From positions 13,144,001 to 13,208,000 of the forward strand of contig CM075943.1 of the NCBI GenBank assembly GCA_038030265.1: a stretch of DNA of 64,000 bases, written 5' to 3'. Positions 1 to 11,200 of this stretch are shown here, piece after piece. The stretch is from Corythucha ciliata. Its lineage: Eukaryota > Arthropoda > Insecta > Hemiptera > Tingidae. Numbering within the stretch: position 1 is the first letter of the stretch; every line of letters begins with the position of its first letter. The notes beneath the pieces are model-generated. The model was not told where the DNA came from and ran no database searches. It was given only the letters and a program-made list of their open reading frames with translations. Position numbers and translations under genes: made by a program.

Positions 1-1486
1 CCAGTTATCCCCGAAAGTAGTCGCACTTTTTCAGTAACCAGTCAGATTGTGGAGATTTGTACCGATTTTAGGCAGTTTAGCCATAACTTGAATGCATGAT
101 AGCGAATCTTGAAATGCTATCCAGGTTTGGCAAATTTCACAAAAACTTGCCTGATTAGTGAGGATGAAAATACCAAACCCAGATCATCACACCCCTTCGT
201 AAAAGTTTGGAAAAATGAACACATTTCGAGCTAAAAGTGCTTTTTTGGGTGTTCTTTGCAATAGGCCTTTGTGAATAAATGAAAGTGAAAAATGGAATCA
301 AGCGCACTATTATTTCTCCTAAAATGATGATAAAGCTTCTCGTAGGTCTAATCGTGGTCAGCGGTGCAAAATAAAAACATTTCGTAGCGTTTATTACACC
401 AATTCATAACAATTAGTGAATAAAATAACAAATAAATTTCCTAAAACTAATTTTTTTACAATACATTTTCAAAATGTCCTCCTCTGTTCCGAAGGCAGGC
501 TCTTGCCCTTTTTCTCGTAGCATCCACTGTCACGCGAGGAGAAATGTCGGCTCGAAGGGCCTCAAAAGTTCCTGTAATCTTTCTTCGAAGCTCCTCCTGA
601 TGCAGTAAACACGGTATTTTACCAAACCCCAGACGTGGAAATCCATGGGCGCCATGTCCGGCGATCGAAGTGGTAGTGGAATTGAACCCCCTCGTCATAT
701 CCACATATCATAGCTTCTATCCAAATACTGGCGAAATTCGATCAATTAGGGGGGAGGGGGCCACGATCATGTTAAGAATAAGGCTTCGACGAACATCTTC
801 CCCCAGATTATGCATTGAATGAGGCAAATTGTTCTGAATAAAGTTCAAATACACTACGGGAAGTTTTTATTTTGCATCGCTGACCTTGATTAAGTTCAAA
901 AAGAAGTTTTATTTTCATTTTAAATAAGAAGTAGTTTGTTTAACTCAATTTTTTCCCCTTCATTTCCTCGCAAAGGCCTATTGCAAAGAACACCCAAACA
1001 AGCACTTTTCGCTGGAAATGTGTTCATTTCTTCAAGTTTTTATAAAGAGGTGCGATAATTTGAGTTTGGTACTTTGATCCGCACTAATGAGGCAAGTTTT
1101 TGTGAAATTTGCCAAACCTGGATGGCATTTCAAGATTCGCTATCATGCAATCAAGTTACGGCTAAACTGCCTAAAATCGGTACAAATCTCCACAATCTGG
1201 CTGGTTACTGGAAAAGTGCGACTACTTTCAGGGATAACTGGGCCAATTCCCACTGAAAAATGTCTGCTCTTTTCGGTAGTACCCTCAGATTTAATGTGCG
1301 TGTAACTGTTCTCGACTTATAAGCGCTGAATCCAATAAAATTAACGTTATGGCTAAAAATACTAAAATGTCGATTATCCCGAAAACGGTTGGAAATCGGA
1401 CCTCTGTTTATATGGACTTTTTTGGTCCATTTTGGACATAGAAAAACCCCCTGCATTATTGCCGTCGACTTACCAAACACCCTGTA
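1..1486 (-). mobile_element. IS630/mariner-type DNA transposon with long inverted arms, left end outside window
   Basis: Positions 1-286 are the inverted copy of about 957-1241, with scattered mismatches, so both flanks of the element are long terminal inverted repeats. The right arm continues to about 1484, where it ends in CAGGGTGTTTGG (read on the minus strand) next to TA. That terminus and a TA target are usual for IS630/Tc1/mariner elements. The matching left end lies before base 1. Between the arms is a decayed minus-strand transposase. Arms of at least 286 bp, and about 530 bp on the right, are unusually long for this superfamily. The element is clearly dead. Confidence 0.75.
456..870 (-). 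pseudogene. Decayed IS630/mariner-superfamily transposase
   Basis: Three minus-strand pieces in different frames resemble the C-terminal half of the DDE_3 transposases common in arthropods. About 860-760 reads like the stretch before the second catalytic Asp (FIQNNLPHS ... GEDVRRSLILN), but the usual HDGAP motif is changed to MIVAP. About 668-600 gives RSPDMAPMDFHVWG, which carries the third catalytic Asp in its PD context. The tail ends in CLRNRGGHFENVL, typical of the family C-terminus. The N-terminal DNA-binding half is not recognisable. Frameshifts and the lost Asp make it non-functional. Family assignment is confident; the exact subfamily is not. Confidence 0.75.
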
Positions 1487-1546
1487 TATGTATAGCTACA
1501 CACCGACTGGAAAATAAATTTCAATTTTCTTTTACAATTTCAGGAT

Positions 1547-1552
1547 TTTATT
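1547..1552 (-). terminator. Candidate poly(A) signal AATAAA of the small secreted-peptide gene
   Basis: AATAAA reads on the minus strand about 200 nt downstream of the stop codon at 1748-1750, in A/T-rich DNA just outside the neighbouring transposon. It is the first good hexamer after that stop. Chance occurrence in A/T-rich sequence is possible. Confidence 0.4.
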
Positions 1553-1747
1553 CGTGAGGAACAGGGATCACTTCGATAATTTTAATATTTACGAAACAAT
1601 TTAAAGAATAGGTATTTTAAGGAACGCAAGAACCGGAAATAATTAATAAAATGATGAAAAAAATTAAAATTTACAACAAAAACACCACTGTTGGATCTCA
1701 CCAATCTCGATCTGAACGGTGGTAATCGTCCATTAAGGATTGAACGT

Positions 1748-2528
1748 CTACTTGCTGCATCTCACAACCATACGATCAAAGGTAGCTGTTGTACTTTTAC
1801 TCCATACAGCGTTACAATGGATTACAGTAGTACCATCAGTAGCGAGATAGTCAAAATTCGCGGCGTACATCTCTCTCAAGGTCTATAATCGTTGAAGATA
1901 ATAACGGGAGCTGACCATGAAAAAAAAAACACTTACGTGAGGTTGATAAGTATCCTTAAACTGGATTCCATTGTATTTCCAGATACTGAGCTCTTCTTTT
2001 AGAGTGGGAAAGTGTTTCTCTATGTCCGCCGCCTTGAGCTCGCAGCCAAAGGGTGGGCATAACTAACAAAACAAAACAAAAACAAAAAAACAAGTGAATA
2101 AAGCATGCATAAATCTGTAGCCGTAGGAGCCTATATTGTAAAAACGGACCGGTCTTGACGAACCTCAACGAGGGAAGACAGACAATGTAGGCTCCTACGG
2201 TTACAGATTTATGCATGACCCTTGTAGTTTAAGCGTTTCTACTAAAAATTTAAATTCTACAACTAGTGATTCAACAAGGACGTAAAATTTAAGGGGAGGG
2301 TAACAGGGGCGGCTAATATTTTCACGTGAGTCTGTCCATGGTTGCAGGCACAATTGCGAACGTTCTTACAACGCAAAACTTCAGACGCATTCAATCGAAA
2401 CAGGCCATGCATTTCCACTCGCAACAGTCTAAGATGATTTTATAAAACCGACTTACTACAATACTCGTCGCCTGATTCAGCAGTCCGATAAAACAAACTG
2501 ACAGAACCAAAAAATCGTACCGGCCCAT
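1748..2528 (-). CDS. Candidate two-exon gene for a 68-aa secreted peptide
   Basis: I do not recognise a family. Exon 1 (2528-2457) is exactly 24 codons from ATG: MGRYDFLV, then a hydrophobic run, then NQATS, which looks like a signal peptide with a cleavage site after ATS. It stops at a consensus GTAAGT donor (2456-2451). A 574-nt intron holds a perfect-looking hairpin (2104-2217). Exon 2 (1882-1748) follows TTATAG, stays in phase 0 for 44 codons (TLREMYAANF to VVRCSK) and ends in TAG. The mature product would be about 46 residues with two cysteines, which could form one disulfide. A TATA box and an AATAAA flank it at fitting distances. What is seen is consistent gene grammar on one strand; transcription and function are inferred. 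It could be a chance assembly. Confidence 0.5.
2104..2217. repeat. Short foldback (hairpin) element inside the candidate intron
   Basis: Arms at 2104-2139 and 2182-2217 are 36 bp each, differ at two positions and are separated by a 42-base spacer. The arms start catgcataaatctgta. The size fits a tiny foldback MITE or a structured RNA hairpin. It lies in the intron of the candidate secreted-peptide gene. Confidence 0.8.
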
Positions 2529-2605
2529 GATGATAAGCGTGAACCAATGTCAGAAAACAGAGAAGAAATTGGATTCAGCAGGTAGTCCACATAACATCGC
2601 TTGCA

Positions 2606-2613
2606 TTTATATA
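2606..2613 (-). promoter_or_regulatory. TATA box TATATAAA upstream of the secreted-peptide gene
   Basis: TATATAAA reads on the minus strand, about 80 nt before the ATG at 2528. A start site 25-31 nt downstream would leave a leader of roughly 50 nt without an upstream ATG in good context. Spacing supports the gene model, but the motif alone is weak evidence. Confidence 0.45.
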
Positions 2614-2834
2614 GCTCACATAACGAGATTTATAGTTTTATTCGGTCATTAAAAATGCACTTCAGATTGTTATTTATAGTCACGTTACGCACTCACCTAA
2701 TCATAAAAGAGAGGGTCTTACGTCAACTTTTTTTTTAGAGATCATCAATAATTCAACTAAATCTATGAATCTCTAATTTTAGATAAATTGCCAGGAGTTA
2801 TGATTGTTTTTGTGTTTAAAAAAGTAACCAATGC

Positions 2835-4118
2835 TTGCTTCAAAAAATCTGCAATGCAGTTAGGATAAGTTTCTCAAAAACTTTAGCCTCAGTTGAAATT
2901 ATGCTTACAGGACGGTTCGCGCCTGGCAGTGACCTGTCCCGATGGGGACCCTATAGAAGGAGGCGTAATCGGCAGCTCTTCCGTGCGACAGGGAAGTATC
3001 CTAGATGCAGACACCGGTTAAATATGTTCGTTAGCATATCTACAAAATGTCTGCTGAAGTTAGCATTACGGACGTGCTCCCCGTGAATGCCAGAAGGGCC
3101 TAGGACCTGGAGCCTTGGATGTGGCTGATCCTTGCATTGCAGTAGCTACTTGTTCATTCATCCGTTGTGGGTGTAAGGGTGTGGCAAGGGGAGCAAGCAC
3201 TGACTGGCGTACTTCAGCGTCACATGATAAGTTTAAGGACGTTTCATCAGTTGGGAATAGCTGCTGCAAGAGGTAGCGAGTGTTGGAAGCAGCTGAGGCT
3301 GTGCCAACGTTGGCATCATCTTCAATGCATGTAGCGATAACTTCTGTGTGTTGGATTCTGTGTTTGCCTCCCGCTTCCAGATTCGGTAGAGGAGCCCCAG
3401 GACAGGGCATCAGTGATAAGGCGCCGCCAGCCCTGTCGTTTGGCCCGTCGCAGTTCTCTCCTGTACTGCTACGGTTCCGTTTGGCAATGTAGGTGTCCAC
3501 TGCTGCCATCCACCGCATAGAGTTGGCACGGTGGAGGCGTGCTTTTGCCGTACTAATCAGTCTGCGCAGTGTGTCCAGCTCAGATGTCCACCAGGGTACA
3601 TTTCGGCGTTGAACCATGTCTGTTTATGGTGTTGCGTTGCTCGCCGCTTGCCTGATGATTGTTTGCGCGAGAGTAACATCGGAACTAATATATTGGTGCG
3701 TCAATCGTGGACCCGAACTCTCTTCGAGATGGTAATACTGAAGCGTGGAGCTTTCGAGTTGCAGATGGAAAGCATTCCAGTTTGTTCCTGCGAACTGGTA
3801 TAACGTCGCTTGACTACGATGTTCGATGGGAGAGGACCCGTCTCAATGTGGTATATGTTATGAGAGCATGGTCTGTCGGGCCTTGATGTGAGAGATTCCA
3901 GTTCCGCGCGTGATTACGCATACCTACTGCGCGAGACCAGAGGGACGTCGATGTAAGATCGGCCTTGAGGCTCAATGAAGGTGGTTCCTAACGTCTAATC
4001 AATCAGTAGGATTAGGTCATATTTTGTTGCCAACGTGTACAGCGCTTCACCTCTCACATTTACGGTTGTTGAGCACCATGCCGTATGCTACGCATTTATG
4101 TCTCCTCCGATGATGACG
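2835..4118 (-). pseudogene. Jockey-like LINE relic (endonuclease end to first RT motifs)
   Basis: Read on the minus strand, 4118-3960 matches the C-terminal half of a LINE endonuclease: VIIGGDINA, a stop, HTAW, then VNVRGEALYTLA. This is the usual GGD(F/Y)NA-KH-W context. The linker continues at 3617 with NVPWWTSELDTLRR, which normally lies between endonuclease and reverse transcriptase (RT), and SKAPGP near 3090 is the start of the RT fingers. From 3085 to 2835, GIHGEHVRNA and GYFPVARKS lead to NRPVSIISTEAKVFEKL, after which the copy stops. The palm with the catalytic Asp pair is absent. Several frameshifts and stops are present. It is fused directly to the next LINE at 4118/4119. Confidence 0.75.
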
Positions 4119-6540
4119 TTAATCAGCGATTGATTCAAAAGTTTAACGACAAAAGGGCTACCAAAGTCCGCTGAAAAACGCTTCACAAAGCCCAAAGCTC
4201 TGAGAGCCTTACCTCTAATGCTGATAATATGATCACGGAAATTCCCCTTATTATTAAAGATAACGCCTAAATCGTTTATTTCCCTTACTTCCTCGAGAGG
4301 AAGGCCATCCAGACAATACGTCCACGAATCACAAGCCTTTGACTTTGAGCCCACATTAAACTTGATACATTTGCACTTCGATAGATTCACGGTTAAATCG
4401 TTAAGCTTACACCAGGATACGAAAGCATCAAGATCCTGCTGAAGCTACAAACAGTCTTCCACAGAGGAAACTGTTGAATACAGCTTCAAATCGTCTGCCA
4501 ATAATGAGCAGGAGGAGGAACGAAAAACTTTCACCACATCATTAAAAAACAACAAAAATAGGATAGGCCCAAGATGCGAGCCCTGTGGGACTCCAGAAAC
4601 AATCTGAATCAAGTCAGAAAGAGAACCATTGTAGGCCACCCTAAACGTCCTACCAACCAAAAATGAACGAATCCAGGAGAGAAGTGGATCGGCAACCCCG
4701 TACACCTCAAGTTTCTTGATAAGAATCTCGTGATTAACCCGATCGAAAGCCTTGGACATATCAGTGTAAATGGCATGTACCCTTTGCCCCGACTCCAAGT
4801 TACCATGAATAAAATCATTGTACAGGAGTAAATTTGTGGAAGTGGACCGTTCCTTAACGAAACCATGCTGTTCCGGGGTGATGACATGCTTAAATTTCTC
4901 ACCTAAGAAGTCAGCTACGAAGGAATCCAGAACCTTGGCGACTATCGAGCACTTTGCAACCGGCCGGTAATTAAGCGTATCATTTTTCAGATCTTTTTTG
5001 TATATGGGAACCAAGAACGACGTCTTCCATTGAGAGGGGAAAATGCCCTCCCTGAGAGACCTGTTGAACAGAGTCCATAAGGGAAGACAAAGAGAATCTG
5101 AACAGTTCTTAAGAAACAACTCAGGAAGTCCATCGGGGCCCGCAAAGAGACTGTTCCTGAGTCGGCAAAGCCTGTATTGAATATCCTCAACCGAAACTGA
5201 CGATAACGCTACATCAACAAGATCCCCGGGCAACCCAGAAACCGCAGACGAGAACTCCCGAGATGGAAACTCAGAAAAGTTATCGCTAAAGACAGAAGCA
5301 AATTCGTGCGCGATTTCAGAATCAGAATCAAGGGTCTTATCACCATTCATCATCACTTGGGGCAGATCACCGCTTTTTCGTTTGCTATTTACGAAGGACC
5401 AAAAAAACTTAATATCTTCACAAGTTTTTATTTCAGTAAAACGAACGTAGCGCTCATAACATTCACTGATCCTCAACCTGACATCATCTCTCAGATTGGC
5501 AAACTTCATATAACTCCCATTCGCTCCCGTCCTCCTGAACCTCCTGTAAGCATTATTTTTCCTCCTAATAAGAGAGATCAATTCCCTATCGTACCAAGAA
5601 GGGAACTTGGAACGAGTGGAAGAAGCTTCAGGAACGAAATATGAGTTAGCTGTATCAACTACGTCGTAAAACAAACGCAAAGCTTCCTCGATAGAACCTT
5701 GTGATAAAATATTCCAATCCACATTTAGGAAAAACTCGTTCAAAGAAGTATAGTCAGCTCTACGAAAATTCAGACTAATTGGCCTTTGAGGTGGTTTGCA
5801 CCTCAACAGCATGGAACGAGAATTTCAACCGGGGGGTGCAGCTTATCCGGATCAACCAAATAGAAATAACTTTTACGGACCAGAATGTCCTCATGCATCG
5901 AAAACACGTAGTCCAACACTCTATTATGACAATTGAGCACCTCATTAAGCTGGAGAATACCATGAAAACTCATATTATCCTTGAGGGACAATTCAACCGC
6001 TGCACCACCAGAGTAAACAATGAAATCACCAGCAACTACCAACCTCGAAAAATTGCAACGAGTACGAACAAATTCCAAATCTTCAAAAAACTGTTCATAG
6101 ATGGACAACTCTGAACCAGGATGGATATAGAAACACCCAATAAGAAGATTTCCCTCCACAGAGTCTCCAGAAACCAGAACCCAGCAACACTCAACCTGGG
6201 AGTTAGGACAGGAAATAAGCTTGGAGGAATGAGACTTTCGCACAGCAATGAGAACACCACCCCCACGGGAAACGCCACACGCAGAGTAGTCCCTGTCCCT
6301 CCTGAAAATACAAAAGTCATCAGATAAAATCTCATGATCATTGAAATCACTGTTAAGCCAAGTCTCGGACAACATAACCACATCAAAATTGCAAGAAATC
6401 GAGCTTTTAAAGATTTGATTATATTTTGTTCGCAGGCCTCCAACATTCTGATAGTAAAGAGATACAAGGGGGGAGCATGAACTTATTTGAGAGGTTGAGC
6501 CGATTGCCAAGTTAGGAGAAGAACCCTTAGCAGTATTCAC
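4119..6540 (-). pseudogene. CR1/Jockey-superfamily LINE ORF2 (endonuclease + RT), inactivated
   Basis: This would nick target DNA and reverse-transcribe the element RNA. The endonuclease reads from 6540 (YYQNVGGLRTKYNQ, LSETWLNSD, RGGGVLIAV), but the usual GDFN is GDFI near 6030 and the SDH motif is degraded (DPDKLHPPVEI). A frameshift near 5805 separates it from the RT (5812-4445). RT motifs are in order: SLFAGPDGLP, LNYRPVAKCS, PEQHGFVKERST, DMSKAFDRVNH, GVPQGSHLGP, and LLADDLKLY in place of the usual F/YADD. An in-frame TAG at 4445-4447 precedes the thumb (4442-4119). It starts 39 nt after ORF1. The long RT frame suggests fairly recent decay. Confidence 0.85.
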
Positions 6541-6578
6541 AACGACGAGTTGATGATGACATTTGAGGAAAGAAGAGT

Positions 6579-7303
6579 TTATTTCAGCCGACGCGTAGAG
6601 GGGCCAGTGGCCAAAAAAGACGACTTAGGTACAGTCGTCACGGGACGGCGTGGAGGGAAGGTTTTGTCGATGAGACAACCATCCGGCCAGAAGTCAGGAG
6701 TAAAGACACAATCCTGTTGCTCCAAGGGGACCCCAACCTTGAAGGAAGAGTACGATGGATGCTTGGTAGTAAGTTTTACAACTTTAAAAGGTAAATCGTT
6801 CAGCGACTGTCCCAGAAAAAATTCCAAGTCCGCAACATCCGTAGAAGGATCCAGTCTCGAAACGAATATCCAGAATAATTTAGTCCGGTCCGAAGAGGCA
6901 CCCCTTCTTCCGATGAATCCAGCGCGTTGACCTCCCCTTAATCGAGCCCTCAGCCCCCCCCCCCAGAGGCCTGAGGGTGACTGCTGGCAGAACGATCATC
7001 AGTGCATGGCAGAGTAACTGGACCAGAATCAGGACCTTGGTCGATATCGCGAGAGACCTTCCGATTACCACGCCGAGGACGGATATTAACAAAGCGGGAG
7101 CCCTCATTCTCAACGCTTTGATCATCAACAACTGATCGAGCTCGCGGAGAGGCGTCTCCAGACGCATGCGCCGCAAAATCCGAAACATCTCCAGAACTGG
7201 GAGAAGCACCGTCTTCCCCCCGACCACAATGGGAGGTCTCATCCCCGGTTGGGAATTGAAGAACATGCCTATTTAGCGAGAGAATGGAACTGATCCTACC
7301 CAT
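6579..7303 (-). pseudogene. LINE ORF1 partner of the adjacent CR1/Jockey-like ORF2
   Basis: Begins with MGRISSILSLNRHVLQ at 7303 and ends at 6579. The N-terminal half is Ser/Gly/Arg/Asp-rich with no clear fold. After a run of 11 C on the plus strand (6954-6964) the frame changes and a nucleic-acid-binding domain follows: FWIFVSRLDPSTDVADLE, VVKLTTKHPSYSSFKVGV, FWPDGCLIDKTFPPR. The same block occurs in the ORF1 at 42.2-43.3 kb (FISRLHPDMT, SFRLLV, LWPNGCLIDF), so the two LINEs are distant relatives. ORF1 proteins of this type package element RNA. The frame break sits exactly on the homopolymer, so it may be slippage or a sequencing error rather than an old mutation. Confidence 0.75.
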
Positions 7304-8251
7304 TATGGTTATATTATGATGCCTTGTTTCCTTCTATTTCTTTCCGCCGTTCACTTATTTATGTCATAAATTTAAAAAAAGTAGAAATAGTGCATTTTGA
7401 ATGCCCCTAAAACGGTGTCAACTGAAAATAAAAGCGGAGTTTTTTATTGCGGGATAATTCGAATGAGTTGATTGAGTGACCTTGAACGCAACCCGCTCCT
7501 GCCTGCCACATCAGTCTCTCCGCCCCTCTTCAATGGCACGATGTGACGCGGGGTGTTCTATTGTTATTCGAATGATCCTGTTTCGGCCGCTAATTATTAT
7601 CCGATTGACAATTTGAAAATTTATTTGAAATCAGCGAATTTTTCTACTCTTCGGATGAACCATATTTTTTCGATTGAAGTTAAATATAATAATGCAATAA
7701 TTTGACTTATGCTATTTGAAAAATTTAAATTTTAGAAAAGGCGATCAACCAGCAATTTGTATGTGGCAACTGAGTACAATCCATTTTTCAAAATGAAAAT
7801 CGAACAATTTGTTATAATAATCAATTCCACTTTATGTTATTAAAATACCCTTCAACCTTATGACTTTTTGTTTACAATTTTAAAAGTTCAGTTCGTTTCT
7901 CACACGGTTTATTTTGTCAATTATTAAAACCTCATTCTACGAAAGGTTTTATCATTTCACAATTTTTGGAGCGTCAGGAGTGCCGCGAATCATCATCATT
8001 CCATCTCACTCACTCACTTGTCGTCCACTTTTGCCTTTTAAGGCTATAGTAAGCTGTGACTGTTAATAAGGTTTCAGGTGGCTGTATCTCGAAGGGCGTC
8101 GAATGCCATGCAGATGTGATATAAATAATACTGCTAAGAGGCAATCGAAAATCGTTGTATGCAGGCGGCATTCCCGCACATTAAGACGCACATCGAATGT
8201 GGAGTACTCGGTAACCAATAAGGAGTTACGCGCTCCCCCTCCTTCCCGCGC

Positions 8252-8287
<36 letters not shown>

Positions 8288-11200
8288 AATCGAATCGATT
8301 TGAACAATATTAATTGTATTATGCGTGACGAGGAAAAAAAAAAAAAAAAACATTTTGAATAGCGCTTCAAAGCATTTAGGTTAGCCTCTGAGCTTTCCTT
8401 ACTTACGCAATTAGTAAGAGTAGCTTTACCAAACCCTACCCATCACTGTGAATTTTAATAATTGAGATGGAGAACCTTTTATCTAAGCCTTCCAACGGCT
8501 AATGCCAACGGTTAATAGTGGGCAGGGGGTTTGGAGGGTGAGTTTTTTGTGAGTTTATGTATGAAAATTGTACGAGTGTATAGGGAAAGGGGTTTGAATT
8601 ATTTGGATCTCCATCGGTGGATGGAGTTTAAAGGGAAAGGGTTTCAAGTTGTACGGAGGAGGGAAATGAAATTGGGTTATGCTTTGTTACCAAAGGGTTT
8701 TACGGTGAAAGGGTGAGTGGGGGGGAGGGGGGAGGGACGTAGCTTTAATCGGCTGAATCTGTTTTAAAATATCTTCATTGGATAAGCGACGGTTGCGTTG
8801 ACCAGTTATGTGGGGATTCGCGTTGAAGGGGTTGGTATAGGATAGAAGGGATTTCTCATCTCTCTTACACTCTTACACCCTGCACTCAGTCACTCCCTCT
8901 ATCTTTCTCTATCCCATTAGCACACCTAGCACAATTTATAATTTGTGACCAGGAAAAGAGGAAAATCAATACTTTCCTATGAACTTTCTCCCAGCTTGAT
9001 GTGAAGTACGTCGGGATGTTGAACGTGATGATGAATGGTGGTGGTGGGTAATATAAAATTTAGGGGAGTTTCGATCGTCGAATGGTGGCTTTCAGTAGGA
9101 TGACATTCCGCTATTATACATTTTGGGTGTGCAGGACATTTCGTCGAATATTTATAATTTGAATACTTCTTGAATTATTTATTTACTTTTGAGTTATTCA
9201 GGGTCGATTTTTGAGTATTTCCATCACCCCTTAGCCGAGATGAAATCATTCCTCTCTGTACCAAAAAATAATTTTACCCCATTCCTCTTCTCTTCAAGAG
9301 TTTATATTTACTTGAAAGGGATGGAAGAAGGGGTTGCAATAAATAATGTTTTTATATTTCCCAAACAGGAGATATAAATGTATAAAAGGTTTTAAAGCGT
9401 GTCCAGTCTAGCGAGGATAATACCGTTCAGGAGTAAATCGGCGGTAAGAAATATGGTAATTTAGGTAGAATGAGAGAGTGAGAGGGAATGAGTGGGAGTG
9501 AATGAGTGTGAAGTGTGTTGTAAAGAGGGGAAAGGATTGGTAAGGGGGATGATCGTGGAAGAGCTAAATGTCCGTGTGCGTGTGTGTTGATAGGAGGTTG
9601 TGGCGGTGGGGGGGAATTGGAACAGTGGGAAACGCTTTTCCTCTCGGATTTTCAACTCTGGTGGCGGCTGCGCTTCACTATTTTTTCCCCGGTCTCCTTC
9701 GGGATATATATGCAACCCGCCTACGTTACCCCGTTTTGCCTTTCTCATTCATCCGTTTCTCTCTCTCGCTTTTCCAACTTCCGCCTCATTTTGAGGCCGG
9801 AGGCGGCGGTGGTGGTGGTGGCGAGGAGTGGGGGTAGCATCCCTCCACCTTCCATCACTGCCCTTTCAACCCTTTTTAGTATCGGCGTAGTGGGACGGTG
9901 TGTGAGCAAGTTTCAACTCCCGCGCGAACCACCACGTCTCGCCTGCCCGCAGTTTACGTTCAGTTCATTCGCTGACTTCATTTAGTTTATGCGTTAAAAC
10001 TCCGCATGAGAGTTCCCTGTTGATGACGTAAACTCGCGTATTTTAAACAACGTTCCAAAATTTCACGATGTATTATTTTGGTAAATATTTTTATTCTAAT
10101 GGAAAATTTTATGGTTTTTCACTTGCACTGTTGACAAATTTTCCAAAACTGCATTGTATATTATAATTTATAAATAATTCGCTCAAAATCGATATCAACA
10201 GGTTTGAAGACAAAAATTGTTTAACATATCTAGACATTGTTGTCAACAATTCTCCCTTCGACCGCTTCAACTGACGTAAATTGGTCCTTAAAAGTGATTT
10301 AACTAAACCACCTCGGACCTTTGACCTTCAATCGATCATCCCTTCTCCATCCATTAGTGTGTTTGTGTGTATGTGTGTGTGGGGGGGGGGGGTTTAAAAC
10401 CTCTAGAAATGAACGTACTCAATGCATGGCGATTTATCATTTATGTTCAAAACCCCGTCATTTTCTCGTTTCCCCCCCAACAGTCCTCTTCATTCCGCAA
10501 ACGCCCCCTCACCCTTCACCACCGCAAACCCCGCTACTTTTTCCGAGTCGAATCGGCCAGGAAAACCCTCGGCGTAACGGTCTACGCATAGAGTGTGGAC
10601 GACAAATAGGGCCGATATTTATCTTGAGCATATTGTCATCTCCCTTCTGTTCGGGGGACTGTTATTTACAACTTGATCATTCCGCCCCCCCCCCCTATAA
10701 CCCTTTTCTTTTTCACCCCTCACCTATTATAGCGAGTAAAACATTTTTATACCTTGCTTACCTCTTGAGAGGCGTAGAAATTACGTTAAATCATAGCCAT
10801 GTTCACCAACTTATAGAAAATAACGTTATCCGATTATTCCCCCCTTCTACTTCCATATTGAGTTCTCACAACTTCGTTTGAATGTTTTTACCTACGGTAG
10901 CGAGAGGAAAGGGTTTGAAGAGGTTAAAAGTTTTCCCTCATTAAGTGGAAGATATCGGTTTAGTTGTTATAGACATTGATGGTGTAAGTGCCGATGAGGA
11001 GGGGGTGGAGGGAGCGTGTATAGAGTTTGCCCGGAAGGGCAATTTTCAATGGAGACTTGATTGTGGCTAACCGCTAACATTTCCCTCTCAAATAACTGAT
11101 ATGGTGTATGTGTGAGTGTGTTCTGAAAAGCCAATTTTCCTACCAGAGAGAAGCATTTATGAGGGGGCAAAACTGGGTCGGGGTGGAATTTTGATTGTTG

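Noticed and set aside
1691..1888. 65-codon plus-strand frame MDLTNLDL...
   Set aside because: Antisense shadow of the candidate last exon; the minus strand has splice borders and matching gene signals.
2310..2455. A middle exon for the minus-strand peptide gene (frame with MHGLFRLNAS...)
   Set aside because: The only acceptor that would give it lies 28 nt after the donor, too short for an intron, and phase does not fit exon 1.
8063..8370. Open frames rich in Cys-Val or Thr-His
   Set aside because: They only translate the CA microsatellite and poly(A) tract.
9461..9985. Overlapping frames of 60-133 codons on both strands
   Set aside because: Driven by GGT/GGC runs and pyrimidine tracts; no domain, no credible splice borders; competing frames on both strands.
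9930..10035. Possible promoter or untranslated first exon (TTCAGTTCATTC, then GAC|GTAAAC)
   Set aside because: An initiator-like match and a weak donor are not enough; no TATA box and no link to the exon at 47470 can be shown.
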